From the NCBI GenBank assembly GCA_002490665.1, contig DKUL01000001.1:92969-156968 (forward strand): 64,000 bases of DNA, given 5' to 3'. The notes under the pieces were generated by a model that saw only the letters and a list, made by a program, of their open reading frames with translations, did no database searches and was not told the origin of the DNA. Of the stretch, positions 60,091 to 64,000 are shown in pieces (the first letter of the stretch is position 1; the number at the start of each line of letters is the position of its first letter). A program made the translations under genes and the position numbers. This stretch comes from Lachnospiraceae bacterium UBA7205 (GTDB lineage Bacteria > Bacillota > Clostridia > Lachnospirales > Lachnospiraceae).

Positions 60091-60408
60091 CGCATCATCT
60101 CCTTGTAAATTCCCATCAGGGCTGTCCCGCCCTATTCGCCCTCATCATCTGTATAAACGAAAAACAAGAGCCGGAACGTCCCCACTCTTGCTCCAATATA
60201 TATTATATGCCACCCCGCGCCCAAACGCAAGTGCCAATGAAACATGTTTGTCTGATATTTATTTACCTGTTACTGCCCACCCTGCCAAAGTGAGGCGTGC
60301 AGGTGACAGGAATGGTTTTTCAAACACGCCTGGTACTCCATCCTACCATTGACTTTCCTCCCGGTTTTCGTTATTATAAGTTTTAAATTACACACAAGAG
60401 GTATGAAA
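60091..60408. other. Divergent intergenic region with small dyads
   Basis: No gene is supported in these 318 bases. Dyads CAAGAG/CTCTTG (about 60166-60191), AGGCGTG/CACGCCT (about 60292-60331) and AATGGT/ACCATT are present. They do not match the known c-di-GMP riboswitch patterns that one might expect beside an EAL gene. Confidence 0.4.
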
Positions 60409-60777
60409 ATGGAAAAACGAATCTACTACATCATTTTAACAATTATTCTGTTAGCCGTGGAGGTGCTGATTGCACTGTTTGTCCATGACCAGTTTGTCAG
60501 ACCCTATATCGGGGATGTGCTTGTTGTGGTTGTCATCTACGCCTTTGTCAGGATCTGGATTCCGGAATCTGTGCGCTTGCTCCCGCTATATGTTTTCCTG
60601 TTTGCTGCCGGTGTGGAAATCTTACAGTATTTTAACATCGTGGAGCTTCTTGGCGTACAGGACAATGTGTTTCTGCGAACCATAATCGGCACGTCATTTG
60701 ATGTCAAGGACATTCTGTGTTATGCCGCCGGGTGTGTGCTAATCTGGCTTGTATCCATAAAGAAAACCCACAAATAA
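60409..60777 (+). CDS. DUF2809-family small membrane protein
   Basis: A 122-residue protein with four membrane helices and the VEILQYFNIVELLG and SFDVKDILCYAAGC segments typical of DUF2809. The start MEKRIYY follows AAGAGGT by six bases. Function unknown. Single gene between the EAL and hydrogenase-like genes. Confidence 0.85.
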   Translation: MEKRIYYIILTIILLAVEVLIALFVHDQFVRPYIGDVLVVVVIYAFVRIWIPESVRLLPLYVFLFAAGVEILQYFNIVELLGVQDNVFLRTIIGTSFDVKDILCYAAGCVLIWLVSIKKTHK

Positions 60778-60855
60778 CGAATTTTTATTCATTGCCGGAA
60801 CAGAATGAACCATAACGCCGACTATATCCTGCCAACAGCAATAATTTTCCACATA

Positions 60856-60884
60856 TTGACACATGCAGCAGAGCATTTTATAAT
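60856..60884 (+). promoter_or_regulatory. Perfect sigma-A consensus promoter of the hydrogenase-like chemoreceptor
   Basis: TTGACA (60856-60861), 17 bases, TATAAT (60879-60884), about 100 bases before the ATG. The best promoter in the window. Confidence 0.85.
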
Positions 60885-60981
60885 ATAATTATATATTTTT
60901 TGCATAAATTTACAGTCATAAACTACAAGTTTTACATTATTTTCACGAAAGGATAGTGTATCAGTACACTAAGGTAAAATC

Positions 60982-62910
60982 ATGAGTATTATCAATGTGG
61001 ATATTGACAAGTGTGTGGGATGTAATGCCTGCGTGCGCGCATGCCCTGTCGGAGACGCAAATGTTGCTCGTATGGACGAGGAAGGCAGATTAAAAATTAC
61101 AATAGACGACGAAAAATGCATAAAATGCGGCGCGTGTATCAGGGCGTGTTCGCATGGCGCAAGGTCGTATATTGATGATACGCCACGATTCCTTGAAGAC
61201 CTAAAGCGCGGGCAGGAGATTGCCCTCATTGCAGCGCCCTCCATCAAAATCGCGTTTGACGGAAACTGGCGCCATGCCCTGCAATGGCTGAGTGACCACG
61301 GCGCCAAAAAAATATATGACGTAAGCTTCGGCGCGGATATCTGTACCTGGGCGCATTTACGCTACCTGGAAAAAAATCCAGGCAAAAAACTGATTTCACA
61401 GCCCTGTGCGGCAGTTGTAAACTATGTGCAGCGACACAAGCCCGAACTTTTTTCCAACCTGTCCCCGATACACAGCCCCATGCTCTGCCTTGCGGTATAT
61501 ATGAAAAAGGTGCTCGGCTACCGTGGAAAAATCGCGGCAATTTCTCCCTGTATCGCTAAAATTGAGGAGTTCCGCGAGACAGGACTCGTGGATTACAATG
61601 TGACAATGGAACACCTGAAACGCTACTTTGACGAAAACGGTGTCCGGCTTCCCGAAGTAAAAATATACAGTGAGTTTGAATTTGACGGCAAACAGGGACT
61701 GGAGGGTGCAATATACCCCAAACCGGGCGGTCTGATGAGCAATATCCTGACCCATGCACCGGATCTGAACGTCATCACATCAGAAGGAACAGATTCACTT
61801 TACCATGATATGGAAACATACAGTGGGCTAAAAGAGCAGGAAAAGCCCGACCTGTTCGACGTGTTAAACTGCGGCGACGGATGCAATGGCGGTCCTGCGA
61901 CAGGTGTCCATTATGAACGCTTTGCCATGAACAACATCATGCACGACGTAGAGCAGTATGCAAAAAAGGTGCGCAGGACAAACACGACCAAAAAAGGCGT
62001 GGACCAGCAGTTTGCCGAGTTTGACAGGACACTCAACTTAGAGGACTATGTGCGTACATACAAACACTATACGGTTGACAAATCCGGAATATCAGATCGG
62101 GAAATTAACAATGCCTTTGTGCTTATGGGCAAACATACTGAGCAGGAGAAAAAATTTGACTGTCATTCCTGTGGCTACCGCTCTTGCCGCGAAATGGCTA
62201 TAGCAATTGCGCGCGGTCTAAACACACCTGAAAACTGCCATGAATTTATGATGAAATCAATCAAGGAAGAGCGCCACCGCGTCAATGAAGTCAATGAAAA
62301 AGTTCTAACCATGAACAATGAACTGATGCGCGTATTCCGTGATCTCTTTGAAAACATTGAGGCCGTGAAACAAGAAACCGGACAGATACAGGAGGAAAGC
62401 GGAAAGAGCTCCCAGGAAATGACAAACGTATCCATGCGCATGGAAGAACTCAACCGGATGAACCAGAATATCACGCAGGCGATGGAGGCAATCAACCAGA
62501 GCATTACAAAATACAACGAAATGACACAGAATGTCGAAAAAATAGCTGGAAAAATTAATCTCCTCTCCCTGAACGCCGCAATCGAGGCCGCAAGGGCAGG
62601 CGAGGCAGGACGCGGTTTTGCAGTCGTGGCTTCAAGCATCCGGGAGCTTTCTGACAATTCCAAGGCATCTGTCGGAAACGCCAAAGAGAGTGACGAGGAA
62701 GTACGTAACGCAATCGAAAACATTAACCACATCATCCAGAATTTTGACACCACAGTAAAAAATCTCCTGACAGCAACGACTGGAGCAATAGAAAGTGTAC
62801 AGACCACCTCAGCCAACAGCCAGAGCATCAAGAAATCAATGGAAGAACTCGAACAGCTTGCCAAGGACGTGGAAGACATGATAATTGAAACCAATAAAGT
62901 CCTAAAGTAA
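60982..62910 (+). CDS. Sensory [FeFe]-hydrogenase-like protein fused to a chemoreceptor signalling domain
   Basis: A 642-residue soluble protein. Domains in order: 2[4Fe-4S] ferredoxin (CVGCNACVRACP at 11-22, CIKCGACIRACS at 46-57); an [FeFe]-hydrogenase large-subunit-like domain (about 70-335) with SQPCAAVVNY, ISPCIAKIEEF and NCGDGCNGGPA in place of the L1, L2 and L3 H-cluster motifs; a 4Fe-4S domain with CHSCGYRSCREM (about 395-425); and an MCP signalling coiled coil with LLSLNAAIEAARAGEAGRG (about 525-560). The cluster cysteines are largely kept but L1 has one Cys only, as in sensory HydS-like groups. Likely senses H2 or redox state and signals to CheA. Confidence 0.9.
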   Translation: MSIINVDIDKCVGCNACVRACPVGDANVARMDEEGRLKITIDDEKCIKCGACIRACSHGARSYIDDTPRFLEDLKRGQEIALIAAPSIKIAFDGNWRHALQWLSDHGAKKIYDVSFGADICTWAHLRYLEKNPGKKLISQPCAAVVNYVQRHKPELFSNLSPIHSPMLCLAVYMKKVLGYRGKIAAISPCIAKIEEFRETGLVDYNVTMEHLKRYFDENGVRLPEVKIYSEFEFDGKQGLEGAIYPKPGGLMSNILTHAPDLNVITSEGTDSLYHDMETYSGLKEQEKPDLFDVLNCGDGCNGGPATGVHYERFAMNNIMHDVEQYAKKVRRTNTTKKGVDQQFAEFDRTLNLEDYVRTYKHYTVDKSGISDREINNAFVLMGKHTEQEKKFDCHSCGYRSCREMAIAIARGLNTPENCHEFMMKSIKEERHRVNEVNEKVLTMNNELMRVFRDLFENIEAVKQETGQIQEESGKSSQEMTNVSMRMEELNRMNQNITQAMEAINQSITKYNEMTQNVEKIAGKINLLSLNAAIEAARAGEAGRGFAVVASSIRELSDNSKASVGNAKESDEEVRNAIENINHIIQNFDTTVKNLLTATTGAIESVQTTSANSQSIKKSMEELEQLAKDVEDMIIETNKVLK

Positions 62911-62912
62911 AT

Positions 62913-62944
62913 AAAATCCCCCACTTTTAAAAGTGGGGGATTTT
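62913..62944. terminator. Bidirectional Rho-independent terminator
   Basis: A perfect 16-base inverted repeat AAAATCCCCCACTTTT and complement; both strands end in TTTT. It separates the convergent chemoreceptor and acidic-protein genes. Confidence 0.92.
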
Positions 62945-62956
62945 ACACGCAGAAGG

Positions 62957-63364
62957 TTAAAAAATATCCGCTTTTTGGGCAAAATAGTCCCGCTTTGCCA
63001 TAAGCTCTCTTTGTGTATCTTTTGACAGGCTTTCAAACATTTCATCGTAGCTTAGCTCAATCATCGGAGTATCCTTCAGCAGCGTAATCAGCTGTTCCTT
63101 CATCCATTCTATCCACAGGTCATCAAACAGTTCCTTTGCACTTGTAAAGAGTGAGGCATTGACAACATCGATTGGAAAGATGCTGAACAATAATTTGTAA
63201 AATCCGTACTTTCCGGCTTCCAACACCAGCATATCCATTTTTTCGAACTCTTCCTCATAGGCGCTTACAACCTTTCTGCACTTTTCGCGTTCCTCATCCG
63301 AAATATATTCTATGTCGTAATTGCCATATTCCAGTTCTTCTTCATTTTCATACGTATCCATCAT
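62957..63364 (-). CDS. Hypothetical acidic helical protein
   Basis: A 135-residue, strongly acidic protein starting MMDTYENEEELE, with no membrane segment; FYKLLFSIFPIDVVNASLF is a hydrophobic middle. GGAAAGGG precedes two adjacent ATG codons, either of which could be used. Family not recognised. Single gene between a terminator and an AT-rich region. Confidence 0.7.
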   Translation of the reverse strand: MMDTYENEEELEYGNYDIEYISDEEREKCRKVVSAYEEEFEKMDMLVLEAGKYGFYKLLFSIFPIDVVNASLFTSAKELFDDLWIEWMKEQLITLLKDTPMIELSYDEMFESLSKDTQRELMAKRDYFAQKADIF

Positions 63365-63578
63365 AACCCTTTCCTTTCCCACAATATATTTTGTTCATAA
63401 TCATTATTTAGGAATTTATTAACAGTTCCTAATCCGTTCTTCTCCTCCCCCATAAATAATAATTTTTTAAGTGAATATACTCTTATTATAATGTGCCATT
63501 ATATAGCCGTCAATATCAAGTCCGCAATTATTTTGCAGTATAATTAAATTGTATAAGTTTACGTAAGGAGATGGTATC

Positions 63579-63758
63579 ATGATATTAAAAATATCCAAGT
63601 TTACAATCAGGGTGGAAGAAGAGACGCTTAAAAAGTTCCGCTACGTTGCAGAATACAACGCGCGTTCAGCCAACAGGGAATTGGAAGTTCTTATGAAAAG
63701 GCATATTGCCAAATTTGAAAAAGAACACGGAAAGATTGTCCTTGAGTCCAACGATTAA
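63579..63758 (+). CDS. Ribbon-helix-helix (Arc-like) DNA-binding protein
   Basis: A 59-residue protein starting MILKISKFTIRVEEETLKKF: a beta strand (FTIRV), then helices LKKFRYVAEYNARS and NRELEVLMKRHIAKFE, the Arc/RHH pattern of small repressors and antitoxins. TAAGGAG precedes the ATG. No toxin gene follows in the remaining sequence; it may be a solitary repressor. Confidence 0.78.
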   Translation: MILKISKFTIRVEEETLKKFRYVAEYNARSANRELEVLMKRHIAKFEKEHGKIVLESND

Positions 63759-63861
63759 GTGATGCGTCCAGTGAAATATATAAAAGAGTGTCTTCGACAC
63801 TTCAACCCCCTATCCCCCATTTATTGGGGAATTAGGAGGTTCTTTTTGTTATTTTCATTAT

Positions 63862-63928
63862 TTGCGTGCCACCGATGTGTCTCTTTAACGACATATTTCC
63901 TCTGCATAGGGCTGCGCATAAAAAAAAA
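63862..63928 (-). repeat. Dispersed intergenic hairpin repeat, copy R6
   Basis: GCGTGCCACCGATG, ACATATTTCCTCTGCATAGG, GCTGCGCATAAAAAAAA. It abuts the terminator that follows the tRNA gene on the minus strand. Confidence 0.75.
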
Positions 63929-63945
63929 CACGTATCATAACGTGC
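63922..63945 (-). terminator. Terminator downstream of the tRNA gene
   Basis: On the minus strand CACG and CGTG enclose TTATGATA, followed by nine T. The stem is short but the T-run is strong. An AT palindrome (TTTATTTATAAATAAA) precedes it. Confidence 0.65.
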
Positions 63946-63979
63946 TTACAAATCTAAAATATCTTTATTTATAAATAAA

Positions 63980-64000
63980 TGCCCAGAACCGGAATCGAAC
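63980..64000 (-). tRNA. 3' end of a tRNA gene (cut by window edge)
   Basis: Reading the minus strand, GTTCGATTCC is a T-loop with the 3' T-stem, followed by a seven-base acceptor strand TCTGGGC and discriminator A. CCA is not encoded. The 5' part and anticodon lie outside the window, so the amino acid cannot be told. Confidence 0.8.

Noticed and set aside
60091..60408. c-di-GMP riboswitch before the EAL gene
   Set aside because: The conserved GEMM segments (such as CACGCACAGGGCAAACC-like and GGGACGCAAAGCC-like blocks) are not found on either strand.
63980..64000. Assigning the tRNA as Phe from its GCCC-type acceptor
   Set aside because: Only 21 bases are present and the anticodon is outside the window; acceptor similarity alone does not identify it.

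Overview
The window reads as a chromosomal segment of a low-to-mid GC Gram-positive anaerobe of the class Clostridia, most likely a gut-type Lachnospiraceae. The basis is the gene content: ECF-type ThiT with a TPP riboswitch, BceRS-AB and LytTR signalling, a flavin reductase-rubredoxin fusion, a sensory [FeFe]-hydrogenase chemoreceptor, strong GGAGG ribosome sites, and many AAA-ATPase-like/PD-(D/E)XK and Uma2 genes. No species can be named from the sequence alone. I see no insertion sequence, prophage, CRISPR array or rRNA.

Layout. 1-0.9 kb: 5' part of thiT with its riboswitch and promoter. 0.9-5.9 kb: a Bce-type peptide-antibiotic sensing and detoxification module with a recognisable BceR operator. 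6.2-12.2 kb: a B12-binding radical SAM protein, then an AgrA/AgrC-like LytTR/GHKL two-component system and a small-protein/ABC transporter operon. 12.2-18 kb: M19 dipeptidase, flavin reductase-rubredoxin, AraC regulator and GH13 glucosidase, and an AraC-like regulator translationally coupled to a second-type ClpP. 18-23.4 kb: a lantibiotic-immunity-like locus (OmpR/HK pair, Uma2 nuclease-like protein, ABC ATPase and an internally duplicated permease) with a broken Uma2 copy at its edge. 23.6-31.2 kb: several regulator-plus-effector units (TetR with a tiny membrane protein and an esterase, an odd carbamoyltransferase, MerR with a small membrane protein, a hydrolase-GNAT fusion, a YtrA-type GntR/ABC operon). 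31.4-33.4 kb: an XRE / M78 (ImmA-IrrE) peptidase / PIN-like three-gene module. 33.7-39 kb: aminotransferase and a heterodimeric ABC exporter. 39-43.9 kb: Na/Pi cotransporter, PhoP/PhoR-like pair and a CaCA exchanger, headed by a PHO-box-like repeat.

45-50.2 kb is the most interesting part: a short peptide made of Cys-Gly/Asp repeats (four C-x3-D motifs), a radical SAM/SPASM enzyme directly downstream, then an MDR oxidoreductase, a flavin/ferredoxin protein, a Zn-macrodomain ADP-ribose hydrolase and a class-M sirtuin, all on one strand, with a divergent HxlR regulator. I read it as a probable ranthipeptide-type RiPP locus joined to a redox and ADP-ribosylation cassette. 50.3-63.8 kb: MCP, Bcp peroxiredoxin, AAA/PD-(D/E)XK protein, PPOX, orphan LytTR regulator, ECF sigma/membrane partner, EAL protein, the hydrogenase-like chemoreceptor, and a ribbon-helix-helix protein. 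The window ends inside the 3' end of a tRNA on the minus strand.

A second theme is non-coding. A dispersed hairpin repeat recurs at least five or six times, each time just 3' of a minus-strand transcription unit and usually abutting its terminator. Six very small genes (28-59 codons) with good ribosome sites are also described, several coupled by ATGA-type overlaps to neighbouring genes.
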